A DNA stretch of 64,000 nt from Paracoccaceae bacterium. Its GTDB lineage: Bacteria; Pseudomonadota; Alphaproteobacteria; Rhodobacterales; Rhodobacteraceae. The notes beneath the pieces are model-generated. The model saw nothing but the letters and a program-made list of their open reading frames with translations. It was not told the DNA's origin and searched no databases. Positions 46,226 to 54,240 of this stretch are shown piece after piece. Within the stretch, counting starts at the first letter, position 1, and each line of letters opens with the position of its first letter. The stretch lies in NCBI GenBank assembly GCA_947504705.1, contig CANNIA010000003.1, positions 1 to 64,000 on the forward strand, written 5' to 3'. The position numbers and the translations under genes were made by a program.

Positions 46226-47323
46226 TCAGGGTTTGGGCGGCGGCGGCGGCAGGCTGGCAAGAAGGGCTGCAAGTTCGGTGTCAGAGGCGGCTTTCCAGCC
46301 GTCCTGACCTTGGCTCCAGACCATGGTGGCGGGGGTCAGACGGCCCTCGTTTGCCATGCGGCGCAGGTCACCTTCGCCGAACGGGCCAAGCGTCGTGCCG
46401 TTGTCGGCCAGATGCCATTGCTTGCCCATAGGCGGCGGCGGCGGTGGTGCGGCGGCACCCGAGGCCTGCGGGGCAGCCCCCCATGGCCCCAGGTTCTGCG
46501 CCATGCCAAAGCCCATCGCAGCGCCCATGCCGGTGCTCATGGCAGCGCCTGCAGCACTGCCGGGCTGGCCCATCGCCTCGGCGGCATTGAACTGCATGTA
46601 TTTGTTCAGATCGCCCGCGACCCCGATCGAGGTTTGCTTGTCCATCGCCTTTTCCACCTCTTCGGGCAGGCTGATGTTCTCGACATAGAATTCAGGGATC
46701 GACAGGCCGTATTCGCCCACTTTCGGGGTGATCGAATTGGCGATGACCTTGCCCAGATCCTCAAGGTTCGCGGCCATGTCGAGGACAGGGATGTTGGACG
46801 CGGCGAGGGCCTGACTGGCGGCCTGCACGATCTGGTTGCGGATCTGCATCGAGACTTCATCGGTGGTGAATTCGCCGTCGGTGCCGACGATTTCCTTGAT
46901 GAATTTGCCGGGATCGCTGACCCGCATGGAATAGGTGCCGAAAGCCCGGATGCGGACCGGCCCGAATTCGGGGTCGCGCGCCATGATCGGGTTCTTGGTG
47001 CCCCATTTCTGGTCGTTGAACCGGGTGGTCGAGACGAAATAGACCTCGGACTTGAACGGGCTTTGGAAGCCGTGGTCCCAGTGCTGCAGCGTGGTCATGA
47101 TCGGCATGTTGTTGGTCTCAAGCTGGTAGAGACCGGGGGTGAAGACATCCGCCAACTGGCCTTCGTGGATGAAGACAGCGGCCTGGCCTTCGCGGACCGT
47201 CAGCTTTGCGCCCATCTTGATCGCCTGATTGCGGCGTTCAAACCGCCAGACCATCGTGTCGCGCGTGTCATCAAGCCAGGAAATGACATCGATGAATTCG
47301 CCTTTGAGAAAATCGAAGACCAT
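46226..47323 (-). CDS. SPFH-domain protein with C-terminal GYF_2 domain
   Basis: 365 residues. The N-terminal half (from VWRFERRNQAIKMGAKLTVREGQ to PEEVEKAMDKQTSIG) is an SPFH/virion-core-type domain; FGTYSMRVSDPGKFIKEIVG is typical. A Gly/Ala/Met linker (GSAAGAAMSTGMGAAMGFGM) and proline run join it to a GYF_2/DUF4339 domain (WHLADNGTTLGPFGEGDLRR). No membrane segment. GGAGGTAGCCC precedes ATG 47323. SPFH proteins form oligomeric membrane scaffolds; GYF_2 binds proline-rich ligands. Fourth large gene of the xpaC-telA operon. Confidence 0.9.
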   Translation of the reverse strand: MVFDFLKGEFIDVISWLDDTRDTMVWRFERRNQAIKMGAKLTVREGQAAVFIHEGQLADVFTPGLYQLETNNMPIMTTLQHWDHGFQSPFKSEVYFVSTTRFNDQKWGTKNPIMARDPEFGPVRIRAFGTYSMRVSDPGKFIKEIVGTDGEFTTDEVSMQIRNQIVQAASQALAASNIPVLDMAANLEDLGKVIANSITPKVGEYGLSIPEFYVENISLPEEVEKAMDKQTSIGVAGDLNKYMQFNAAEAMGQPGSAAGAAMSTGMGAAMGFGMAQNLGPWGAAPQASGAAAPPPPPPMGKQWHLADNGTTLGPFGEGDLRRMANEGRLTPATMVWSQGQDGWKAASDTELAALLASLPPPPPKP

Positions 47324-47346
47324 GGGCTACCTCCGTACAGGGCTGA

Positions 47347-48282
47347 TCAAGTTTGGCCGCCCAAGATGCGGCGCGCAAGGGACATCACGATGGGGCGGGC
47401 CTCGGCCAGTAACATTCCGGGGTGAAGTTCGGCGCTGTAAAGCATCCGCAACATCAATTCGTCCTGATCGGTCAGCAGGGCGAATTCCTCGTCATCGTTG
47501 AAGATCGAGGGGCGGGCCTTCTGGCTGTCATTTGGCAGGCCAAGACCTTGGGCCAGTTCCTCATGCATGCAGGACAGGCGCAAGAGGTCGGGGTGTTCGG
47601 CGCGGATCACGGCGAAGGCCTGGGTATAGGCCCCGTTGCCGCCGCCCGAGGCCGCATAGACCATGCAATAGGTTGACTTGGGCATCCGGGTGATCCCGGC
47701 CACTTCTGCGGGCGACAGGCTGGGCAGGACCGCGCGAATTTGCGGCTCCAGCGCTTCGCGTTCGTCTTCGGAAACGACGTAGATCCAGAAATTGGGGGTG
47801 GCTTCGTCCATCACCATCTGGCGGCCGGTCAGGTGCGACAGGCGGGCAACAAGGCCTTCGATCCGGATCCGGTCGGTCTTCTGCACCTCGGCGGGAACGC
47901 TTGGGCCGAAGCGGACGGCAAAGCGGACCGGAATTTCCCAGCGGCGGAGCTGGCTTTCGGTTTCGCCGGTCACAAAGCCCGTCGCCCCCCGACGGTATTC
48001 GTCGAAAAGGGCGATCTTCAGGAAATTCGCGGCAAGGGTTTCGGGCGTGACCAGGGCCTCGGACCCCGAATCGCTGCGCAGCATGCCTTCGCGCAGCAGC
48101 GTGGCCTGAACCTGCGCGTAATAGGCCCGGGCGGCGGCACTTTTCGGCGTGGGCGGGGCGAGTTCGACCGGCGCATCCGGGTGCGCTCGCTGCACCGGCC
48201 ATGTGCCCGCAAGGTCGCAGGCCGCCAGCGTCAGGAAAAGCGATCCTGCGGTGACTGCCCGAAACCTTGCCCCAAGGCGCAT
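47347..48282 (-). CDS. DUF2927 lipoprotein
   Basis: 311 residues. Signal peptide with lipobox LTLAACD (Cys23), so an exported lipoprotein. The mature part contains RRWEIPVRFAVRFGPSVPAE and the DUF2927 core SCMHEELAQGLGLPNDSQ followed by RPSIFNDDEEFALLTDQDEL, where the HEE group resembles a metallopeptidase-like site. It lies 12 bp after telA and 23 bp before the SPFH gene. Function unknown; peptidase activity would be inference. Confidence 0.87.
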   Translation of the reverse strand: MRLGARFRAVTAGSLFLTLAACDLAGTWPVQRAHPDAPVELAPPTPKSAAARAYYAQVQATLLREGMLRSDSGSEALVTPETLAANFLKIALFDEYRRGATGFVTGETESQLRRWEIPVRFAVRFGPSVPAEVQKTDRIRIEGLVARLSHLTGRQMVMDEATPNFWIYVVSEDEREALEPQIRAVLPSLSPAEVAGITRMPKSTYCMVYAASGGGNGAYTQAFAVIRAEHPDLLRLSCMHEELAQGLGLPNDSQKARPSIFNDDEEFALLTDQDELMLRMLYSAELHPGMLLAEARPIVMSLARRILGGQT

Positions 48283-48294
48283 GGCCTGACGTCG

Positions 48295-49476
48295 CTAGAC
48301 CGAAGCCGCAGGCGCAGCCGGTGCCGTCTGGCGCGCCTTGGCGGCGGCGAGTGTGTCGCGCAACTCGGCCTCCATCTTCACCAGTTCCACCTCGGCTGTC
48401 GCGCGGCGGGCCTTGCCTTCATCGGCGATGGCCAGGCTTTCGTTGATGGTGGCGATCAGCGTTGCATTGGCGGCCTTGACCGTTTCGATGTCGAAGACGC
48501 CGCGTTCCATTTCTTCGCGCACGACCTTGTTGGCCTGCTGCAGGTTTTCGGCGTTCGACTTCAAGAGTTCATTGGTCAGGTCATTGGCATCGCGCACCGC
48601 TTCTGCCGCCTCACGGCTGCGCTGGATGGTGACCGCCTGCGCCAGCTGGGTTTCCCACAAGGGCACGGTGTTCACGAGGGTCGAGTTGATCTTCGACACC
48701 AGCGACTTGTCATTTTCCTGCACCAGCCGGATCGAGGGCAGCGACTGCATCGTCACCTGCCGCGTCAGCCGCAGGTCATAGACCCGGCGTTCCAGATCGT
48801 CGCGGGCCGCGCGGATATCGCGCAGTTCCTGCGCCTTCATCACCTGATCAGCCTCGGGGGCCTTGGCAACCTCGGCCTCTTTGGCGGGGATCAGGGTGCC
48901 GTCGATTTCGGCAAGTTTGGCGTCGCCAGCCGCGATGTACAGCGCCAACTCGTTGTAGAAATCCAGCGTCTTGGCATAAAGGATATCTAGGCTTTTGATG
49001 TCCTTGAGCAGGGTGTTTTCATGGATCAGCAGGTCACCGGTGATCTTGTCGATCTGGCTTTGCACGTCTTCATATTTGGCGACGAATTTCGCAAAGGGCG
49101 CGGCGCGGCCCAGCAGCTTTTCCCACCAGCTTGCCTCACGCCGGACATCCAGTTCGTCGACCGAAAAGCCCCGGATTGTGGTGACGATATTGCGCAAGCT
49201 GTCGCCTGCTGGGCCGACATCCTTGTTCTTCACGTCCTGCAGCATGGCCTGGCTGATCACCTGCAATTCGGACTGGGCGGCCGAGCCGAAGGCGATGATC
49301 GACTGGGTATTGGTCAGGTCGACCTCACCCATTCGTTTCTTGATTTCCGCAGCCTTGTCAGCCGGGGCGGCGGCAAGCGGCACAACTTCGGCCACCGGCT
49401 GGGGCAGGATGGCGGCAGTGACTTTCTCGACCTCGGCGAGGGCGGCGGCGGCATTGGCTTGGATGGTTTCGGACAT
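48295..49476 (-). CDS. Toxic-anion-resistance (TelA) family protein
   Basis: 393 residues, almost entirely helical. SWWEKLLGRAAPFAKFVAKY (~115-134), RDDLERRVYDLRLTRQVTMQ, SLPSIRLVQENDKSLVSKIN and LLKSNAENLQQANKVVREEM are the TelA (PF05816) signature blocks. No membrane segment. Family members occur in tellurite-resistance and lantibiotic or cell-envelope stress operons, usually next to XpaC as here (18 bp apart). Role is probably in envelope stress rather than tellurite specifically (inference). Confidence 0.93.
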   Translation of the reverse strand: MSETIQANAAAALAEVEKVTAAILPQPVAEVVPLAAAPADKAAEIKKRMGEVDLTNTQSIIAFGSAAQSELQVISQAMLQDVKNKDVGPAGDSLRNIVTTIRGFSVDELDVRREASWWEKLLGRAAPFAKFVAKYEDVQSQIDKITGDLLIHENTLLKDIKSLDILYAKTLDFYNELALYIAAGDAKLAEIDGTLIPAKEAEVAKAPEADQVMKAQELRDIRAARDDLERRVYDLRLTRQVTMQSLPSIRLVQENDKSLVSKINSTLVNTVPLWETQLAQAVTIQRSREAAEAVRDANDLTNELLKSNAENLQQANKVVREEMERGVFDIETVKAANATLIATINESLAIADEGKARRATAEVELVKMEAELRDTLAAAKARQTAPAAPAASV

Positions 49477-49494
49477 CGGGCGTTCCCTTTTAGG

Positions 49495-50364
49495 TCAATG
49501 GTCAAGCTTCAGTCGATCGCGCAACACGGCGATCTCTACATCCAGATCACTGCGGTTGTTTGACAGAAAAGCGGTGGATTTTTCGGCGAAGGTGGTTTCA
49601 AGCTCGGCGAGCAGTGCCTCGTAATCGGCGCGCGCGCTGGCATCGCGGGTCTGGGCATAGTGGTCGGCGAACTTGACCGTCGCGTCGCGGGCACCCATCA
49701 GGTAAACCGACATGTACTTGCGCGCCGCCGTCAGATCGCCGGGATCGCCCTCAATGGTGCGAAACAGGGTCCGGGCCTGGGCGCAGAATTGCTCCACCCG
49801 CTTTTCCAGTGCCCGGTCGCCTGCCCGCAGGATTGCGTCCTGCATCCCGGCCAGAAATTTCTCTCCCTCTTCGACGGCATGGGCAACGCGGTTGGTCTGA
49901 AAGCTGTCCATCCCCTCCATCCCCTTGTCGCGCAGGGGATCAAGGCCAAAGCTGAAGACATGCAGCACGGCACCCACAAGGCCGAAAAGCACCGGGTAGA
50001 TCGGGCCGATCCCGGCTATCAGGCCGCCCAGGACCAAAGCCACCCCGGTCATAGCGGCGCCCATCAGCTTGCGCGGGATGGCCGGGCTGCGTGCAAGATT
50101 GCGGGCGTTGAATTCCGCTTCGGCTTTCAGCCCTTCGCGCGTCAGCCATGCAGAGAGGACCAGGGCTCCGCCCGCAAGCAGGCCGAAAAGCAGATCGCGC
50201 GGGCCATCGCCAAAGGCGGGGAACAGGAAAAGAAAGGCCGAGAGAAACAGGACCGTCGCCCGCCACTGGCCACCGGTGTCGGGCGCGCGAAACGGGCTTT
50301 GCATCGGGGTATAACCGGACTGGCTGCCCTGCGGGGAATACTTGCCGCCGAAACGTTCCGCCAT
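49495..50364 (-). CDS. XpaC-like (5-bromo-4-chloroindolyl phosphate hydrolysis) protein
   Basis: 289 residues from ATG 50364. Two pairs of membrane segments at ~30-75 and ~100-140, then a helical C-terminal domain with VAHAVEEGEKFLAGMQDAIL and RDASARADYEALLAELETTF. This is the XpaC family, whose name comes from a B. subtilis phenotype, not from a proven hydrolase; no catalytic motif is seen. It precedes telA by 18 bp, the classic pair. A GGGGGGCGCGTG stretch precedes the start. Confidence 0.88.
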   Translation of the reverse strand: MAERFGGKYSPQGSQSGYTPMQSPFRAPDTGGQWRATVLFLSAFLFLFPAFGDGPRDLLFGLLAGGALVLSAWLTREGLKAEAEFNARNLARSPAIPRKLMGAAMTGVALVLGGLIAGIGPIYPVLFGLVGAVLHVFSFGLDPLRDKGMEGMDSFQTNRVAHAVEEGEKFLAGMQDAILRAGDRALEKRVEQFCAQARTLFRTIEGDPGDLTAARKYMSVYLMGARDATVKFADHYAQTRDASARADYEALLAELETTFAEKSTAFLSNNRSDLDVEIAVLRDRLKLDH

Positions 50365-50377
50365 CACGCGCCCCCCA

Positions 50378-50461
50378 TCAGGCGCCACCCGACCAGGCGA
50401 CATAGGCAACCAAGGCCACCAAAAGCGCCAAGGAAAGGTTCCGCAATCCGCTACCCGACAT
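50378..50461 (-). CDS. 27-residue membrane peptide leading the xpaC-telA operon
   Basis: MSGSGLRNLSLALLVALVAY continues for seven more residues to a stop at 50378. It is one predicted transmembrane helix with a short polar N-terminus. The ATG at 50461 has GAGGGTCAGA upstream, and the stop is 13 bp before the XpaC start, the spacing of an operon gene. No family recognised; too short for homology by eye. Length, ribosome-binding site and position are the only support. Confidence 0.5.
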   Translation of the reverse strand: MSGSGLRNLSLALLVALVAYVAWSGGA

Positions 50462-50605
50462 TCTGACCCTCTTGGCAGTTTCGACGTCAGCTTCCGCCTT
50501 GCGGGACCTTAGCCGATCCCGACAAGCCGTTCCAGTAAGCTGGGGGGGAAATAGGCGGCAATCTTCCCCTAGCAAGATCAGCGGCCTTCGGGGCGCGCGC
50601 TTTCC

Positions 50606-51652
50606 CTATCCGCGCCCCGGTTTCGGGCCTTTGCTCGGGGGCCTTGCCGGGCCGCGAGGCCGGGCAGGTGCGTCAGATCGGTTGCCCGACCTGTCGGAGG
50701 CCGGACGCGTCACCTTTTTCCAGGCGTCAGAAAGCTGCTTCAAACCCTCACCCGGTTTCAGCAGGGCTTTCGCAGGCTTGCCGTCGGTGTCCCGGCGCGG
50801 TCGGGTGATGGTATGTGAGGTGGGCTTGCCTTCGGTTCGGGTGCCGGTCTTCTGCACGCGGTCCGGCGAGGGCAGGTCGGTCTCGCTCAGCCCCAACTGT
50901 TCGCGCAGGACGCGGGCCTTGATCTCTTCGACATCGCCCGGCTTCATGTCGTTCAACCGGAACGGGCCATAAGAGGTGCGGATCAGCCGGTTCACGGTCA
51001 TGCCGATATGGGACATGGCGCGGCGAATTTCACGGTTCTTGCCTTCGCGCAGGCCGATGGTTAGCCAGGCATTCGCCCCCTGATGGCGGTCGATCTTGAC
51101 CTCCATCGGCTGGAATTTCTCGCCTTCGATGGTGATCCCTTTGCGCAGGGGTTCGATCTCGGGCTCGGTCGGGTTGCCGTTCACCCGGACCCGGTACTTG
51201 CGCAGCCAGCCGGTCGAGGGAAGTTCAAGCCGACGCTTGAGTTCGCCGTCGTTGGTGAGAAGGAGGAGGCCTTCGGAATTAAGGTCAAGGCGGCCGATCG
51301 ACATCACGCGAGGCATGTCTTCGGGCAGGTGGTCGAAGACCGTGTCACGACCTTTTTCATCCGAAGTTGAGGTCACCAGACCTTCGGGCTTGTAATAAAG
51401 CCAAAGGCGCGGGGGTTCGGGTTGGCCGACCAGTTCGCCCCGGACGGTGATCTTGTCGCGGGAAGTCACGTTCAGCGCGGGCGAGGTGATGACCTTGCCG
51501 TTCACGCTGACTTCACCCGCCTCAATCATCCGCTCGGCTTCGCGGCGCGAGGCGATGCCGGCGCGGGACAGGACCTTGGCGATGCGTTCGCCTTCGGGGG
51601 TGTCTGCGGTGGGGTCCTTTGCGGGGGCTTTGGGCTTTTCTTTTCCGGCCAT
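50606..51652 (-). CDS. rluB: 23S rRNA pseudouridine synthase RluB-like
   Basis: 348 residues (ATG 51652; ATG 51661 also possible). S4 RNA-binding domain at residues ~22-80 (RIAKVLSRAGIASRREAERM), then the RsuA/RluB catalytic domain with nucleophile Asp in GRLDLNSEGLLLLTNDG, KYRVRV and REGKNREIRRAMSHIG. The basic, Pro/Arg/Lys-rich tail of ~80 residues is typical of alphaproteobacterial members. RluB modifies U2605 in E. coli; RluE/RluF-like alternatives are less likely given the S4 domain and tail. Divergent from tadA across 83 bp. Confidence 0.9.
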   Translation of the reverse strand: MAGKEKPKAPAKDPTADTPEGERIAKVLSRAGIASRREAERMIEAGEVSVNGKVITSPALNVTSRDKITVRGELVGQPEPPRLWLYYKPEGLVTSTSDEKGRDTVFDHLPEDMPRVMSIGRLDLNSEGLLLLTNDGELKRRLELPSTGWLRKYRVRVNGNPTEPEIEPLRKGITIEGEKFQPMEVKIDRHQGANAWLTIGLREGKNREIRRAMSHIGMTVNRLIRTSYGPFRLNDMKPGDVEEIKARVLREQLGLSETDLPSPDRVQKTGTRTEGKPTSHTITRPRRDTDGKPAKALLKPGEGLKQLSDAWKKVTRPASDRSGNRSDAPARPRGPARPPSKGPKPGRG

Positions 51653-51735
51653 GGGCATCATCCTTCGGCCAGAGATTGCGCGGCCAGCGCCGGAGGTTTC
51701 ACACCCCCGGACCCAAGTGGGATACTTGAGCCAGT

Positions 51736-52200
51736 ATGAAAGAGCAACGCGAAGGGTTCCGTTCGTTCATGGCGCTGGCCTTGGAAGAGGCGCGGGCGGC
51801 GGGGGTGCGGGGCGAAGTGCCGGTGGGAGCGGTGATCGTGTCAGGCGGCGAGGTCGTGGCGCGGGCGGGGAACCGGACGCGGGAATTGAACGATCCGACC
51901 GCCCATGCCGAGATGCTGGCGATACGTGAGGCTTGCCAGAGGCTGGGGTCGGAGCGGCTGGGCGGGCATGATCTTTATGTGACGCTGGAACCCTGCCCGA
52001 TGTGTGCGGCGGCGATTTCAGCCGCGCGGATCGGGCGGCTTTATTATGGGGCGGCGGATCCGAAGTCGGGGGGGGTTGCGGTGGGCGCGCGGGTGTTCAG
52101 TCATCCGCAGTGCCATCATGCGCCGGAAGTTTATGACGGTATCGGGGGGGGCGAGGCAGAGGCGTTGTTGAAGCGGTTCTTTGCGGGCAAGCGGGGATGA
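51736..52200 (+). CDS. tadA: tRNA adenosine(34) deaminase
   Basis: 154 residues, cytidine/deoxycytidylate deaminase fold. Zinc site: His and catalytic Glu in NDPTAHAEMLAIREA, two Cys in TLEPCPMCAAAISAARI. YGAADPKSGGV is the TadA-specific segment. Converts A34 to inosine in tRNA-Arg(ACG) so one tRNA reads three codons. ATG 51736 follows a weak AGCCAGT site. Confidence 0.95.
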   Translation: MKEQREGFRSFMALALEEARAAGVRGEVPVGAVIVSGGEVVARAGNRTRELNDPTAHAEMLAIREACQRLGSERLGGHDLYVTLEPCPMCAAAISAARIGRLYYGAADPKSGGVAVGARVFSHPQCHHAPEVYDGIGGGEAEALLKRFFAGKRG

Positions 52201-52329
52201 GTGTCCACGCACGACGGATTTTGCTTTGCGTTTTATTTCAGGTACTTGGTCGTGGGCGTTAGGGGTTTGGTAAGCAGTTTCGGGGGCTAATTTGCGGAGG
52301 TCGCGCCAGGGGCCGATCCTTGAACCGGG

Positions 52330-52352
52330 AAAATTCTTGAAGGAAGAATTTT
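52330..52352. repeat. A+T-rich hairpin downstream of tadA
   Basis: AAAATTCTT-GAAGG-AAGAATTTT, perfect 9-bp arms, 130 bp after the tadA stop. Shares the AATTCTT/AAGAATT core with the palindromes at 41901 and 63501. The rest of the 292-bp gap holds repeat copy D and no recognisable gene. Confidence 0.65.
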
Positions 52353-52381
52353 GGGTGCTTCTTTCTGCATTGGTGGGAAAG

Positions 52382-52430
52382 GGCCGGGCGGCGGAGCCTC
52401 CGGCTGGGATATTTGGGGAAGGGAAAGCCC
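52382..52430 (+). repeat. Composite palindromic intergenic repeat, copy D (short)
   Basis: Only the terminal module is present: GCGGAGCCTCCGGCTGGGAT, ATTTGGGG, AAGGGAAAGCCC. The GGAGCCTCC palindrome core is intact. The end matches copy C. Confidence 0.7.
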
Positions 52431-52492
52431 TTTCGTGCTGCGGCCATTTGGGCACGGGCGGTCAGGAACGGAAGCGCCTGGGCCTGCCTGGA

Positions 52493-53176
52493 TCAGATGC
52501 GGATCGGGTCGAGGACTTCCGGTTCGATGACGTCAACGTCGGGGGGCAGGCCTGCCTTCAGCACGGACGCATCCTGCGCCAGAAGGCCGAAGGTGCGGTA
52601 GTGGCAGGGGATCACCCAGCGGAAGTTGAACCATTTCCGCGCGGCCCAGGCGGCGCGCTGCATGTCCATGGTGAAATGCCCGCCACAAGCGAGGATGCCG
52701 ATGTCGGGCTGGTGGTATTCACCCATCCATTCCATATCGGCCATGATGTCGGTATCGCCCGAGACATAGATGGTGTGGCCTTCGCCCGCGATCATGAAGC
52801 CGGTTTCAGAGCCGACCGCCACACCGTCAACCGAAGAGGAATGCGAGGCAGTGACCAGCGTGGCGCGCGCGCCGGCAAGATCGACGGTGCCGCCTTTGTT
52901 ATAGCCGATGATCTCGGCCCCGTGTTTGCCCTTCAGATACCCCATCAGGTCGTACTGGCCGACCAGCGGGATGCCCTTTTCGGCGGCGATCCGGCCTGCA
53001 TCGGCGATGTGGTCGCCGTGGCCGTGGGTGACAAGCACATGGGTCGCACCGGCCACTGCCTCGGCCTCACGGCTTGCTGGAAACATCGGGTTGCCGGTCA
53101 GCCATGGGTCGATGAGGAGGATGGCCTTTTCAATTTCGATGCGAAAGCCGGAATGGCCGAGCCAGGTGATCTGCAT
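52493..53176 (-). CDS. UPF0173 metal-dependent hydrolase
   Basis: 227 residues, metallo-beta-lactamase fold. MQITWLGHSGFRIE opens the fold; the metal motif is HVLVTHGHGDHIADAG, followed by GFMIAGEGHTIYVSGDTDI and IPCHYRTFGLLA. This is the UPF0173/YtkL family; the physiological substrate is unknown. It lies alone between the repeat-rich gap and a small-gene region. AGGAGACCCCC precedes ATG 53176. Confidence 0.92.
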   Translation of the reverse strand: MQITWLGHSGFRIEIEKAILLIDPWLTGNPMFPASREAEAVAGATHVLVTHGHGDHIADAGRIAAEKGIPLVGQYDLMGYLKGKHGAEIIGYNKGGTVDLAGARATLVTASHSSSVDGVAVGSETGFMIAGEGHTIYVSGDTDIMADMEWMGEYHQPDIGILACGGHFTMDMQRAAWAARKWFNFRWVIPCHYRTFGLLAQDASVLKAGLPPDVDVIEPEVLDPIRI

Positions 53177-53411
53177 GGGGGTCTCCTATTGGGGCGGGTC
53201 AGGTGCAGCTTTCTTGCGGATTGTAATGAATACAATCGGAAAGCGGTGAAGCTGTTGCAACGCGGGGCAATCGGGATTGCCGGTTGGGGGCAGATGTTGC
53301 CGGATCGCAACAGGTTCGGCAAAATCGCTGGGCGGCGGCAGATTCTTGGTGCCTTGCGGGCGCGGTCGCACTAAGGGGCAGGCCTTGATCCGCGCAACCA
53401 AGGGAGGCGAC

Positions 53412-53501
53412 ATGATGATGATCACTGCGCGCCTGAGCATTGCCCTTGGGGTCTACTGCGTCGGCACTCGGATGTCACTCTGGACCGCTGGCCCCTGCTG
53501 A
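53412..53501 (+). CDS. Possible 29-residue small protein
   Basis: Starts MMMITARLSIALGVYCVGTR and ends with nine further residues at TGA 53499-53501. AAGGGAGGCGAC directly precedes the ATG, a strong ribosome-binding site, and the product has a short hydrophobic stretch. No homology recognised and no promoter assigned; kept as a low-confidence candidate. The remaining gap 53177-53411 shows nothing else. Confidence 0.3.
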   Translation: MMMITARLSIALGVYCVGTRMSLWTAGPC

Positions 53502-53645
53502 CACCCTGACCGCCCGGCGCCAAGCCGACGGGCAATTCCTCCAAACCCATCGTTGACCCGTCGGCGCGCGCTTCGCCTGTCGTTCGGGTCTCGTTCAAAT
53601 CACTTCAAGCAGGGACCGGTCACCCGAATGGGGCCGGAGTACATC

Positions 53646-53867
53646 ATGACCCCGACGAATTCCTTCGAAAAGCCGGTGCTGCGCGCCGTTCTGGACGAGA
53701 TCATCCATACGCATGGCTTCTGGCCCGTTCTGCGGGCGCTTTTGACGCGCAGGTTTAGGCGACGGTACGCGGCCATGGCGGACCCGCCGCTGAGCAACCA
53801 TATCCGGCGCGACATCGGGTTGCGGCCGGTGGCCCCGTTCGACCCCTGGAGCCCGCATCGCCGGTAA
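53646..53867 (+). CDS. DUF1127-like small protein
   Basis: 73 residues from ATG 53646 (GGAG seven bases upstream). HGFWPVLRALLTRRFRRRYA is a basic amphipathic stretch and LSNHIRRDIGL is the DUF1127 core (usually LSDHLLRDIGL). Small proteins of this type regulate phosphate, carbon or RNA turnover in alphaproteobacteria; no role can be assigned here. A strong hairpin follows at 53877. Confidence 0.75.
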   Translation: MTPTNSFEKPVLRAVLDEIIHTHGFWPVLRALLTRRFRRRYAAMADPPLSNHIRRDIGLRPVAPFDPWSPHRR

Positions 53868-53876
53868 TCCGGTTCC

Positions 53877-53915
53877 GGCCCCGCCCCGCAGTCCTCATGC
53901 TTGCGGGGCGGGGCC
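53877..53915. terminator. Strong GC hairpin after the DUF1127 gene
   Basis: GGCCCCGCCCCGCA and TGCGGGGCGGGGCC, perfect 14-bp arms around an 11-nt loop, 9 bp after the stop. No T-tract, but stem stability and position favour a terminator insulating gatC. Confidence 0.75.
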
Positions 53916-53952
53916 GGGGCGGATAAACGGGGCCAAAGCATCGGAGGGGCCC

Positions 53953-54240
53953 ATGGCCATTGACATCGACACCGCGCGCAAGGTGGCAAAGCTGGCGCGC
54001 ATCCGGGTGGAAGAGGCGGATCTGCCGAAACTGGCGGGTCAGCTTTCGGGCATCCTTGGCTTTATGGAGCAGCTGAACGAGGTCGATGTGACCGGGGTCG
54101 AGCCGATGACATCTGTCACGCCGATGCGGCTGAAGCGGCGGGCGGATGTGGTGACGGACGGGAACATTCAGGCCCAAGTGTTGAAGAACGCGCCCGATGC
54201 GCGGGAAGGGTTCTTTGCCGTGCCGAAGGTGGTGGAATGA
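53953..54240 (+). CDS. gatC: Asp/Glu-tRNA amidotransferase subunit C
   Basis: 95 residues. [20 protein letters not shown] and [19 protein letters not shown] are typical GatC blocks; it acts as the stabilising belt between GatA and GatB in the enzyme that amidates mischarged Glu-tRNA(Gln)/Asp-tRNA(Asn). CGGAGGGGCCC precedes the ATG; the stop overlaps gatA (ATGA). Confidence 0.96.
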   Translation: MAIDIDTARKVAKLARIRVEEADLPKLAGQLSGILGFMEQLNEVDVTGVEPMTSVTPMRLKRRADVVTDGNIQAQVLKNAPDAREGFFAVPKVVE

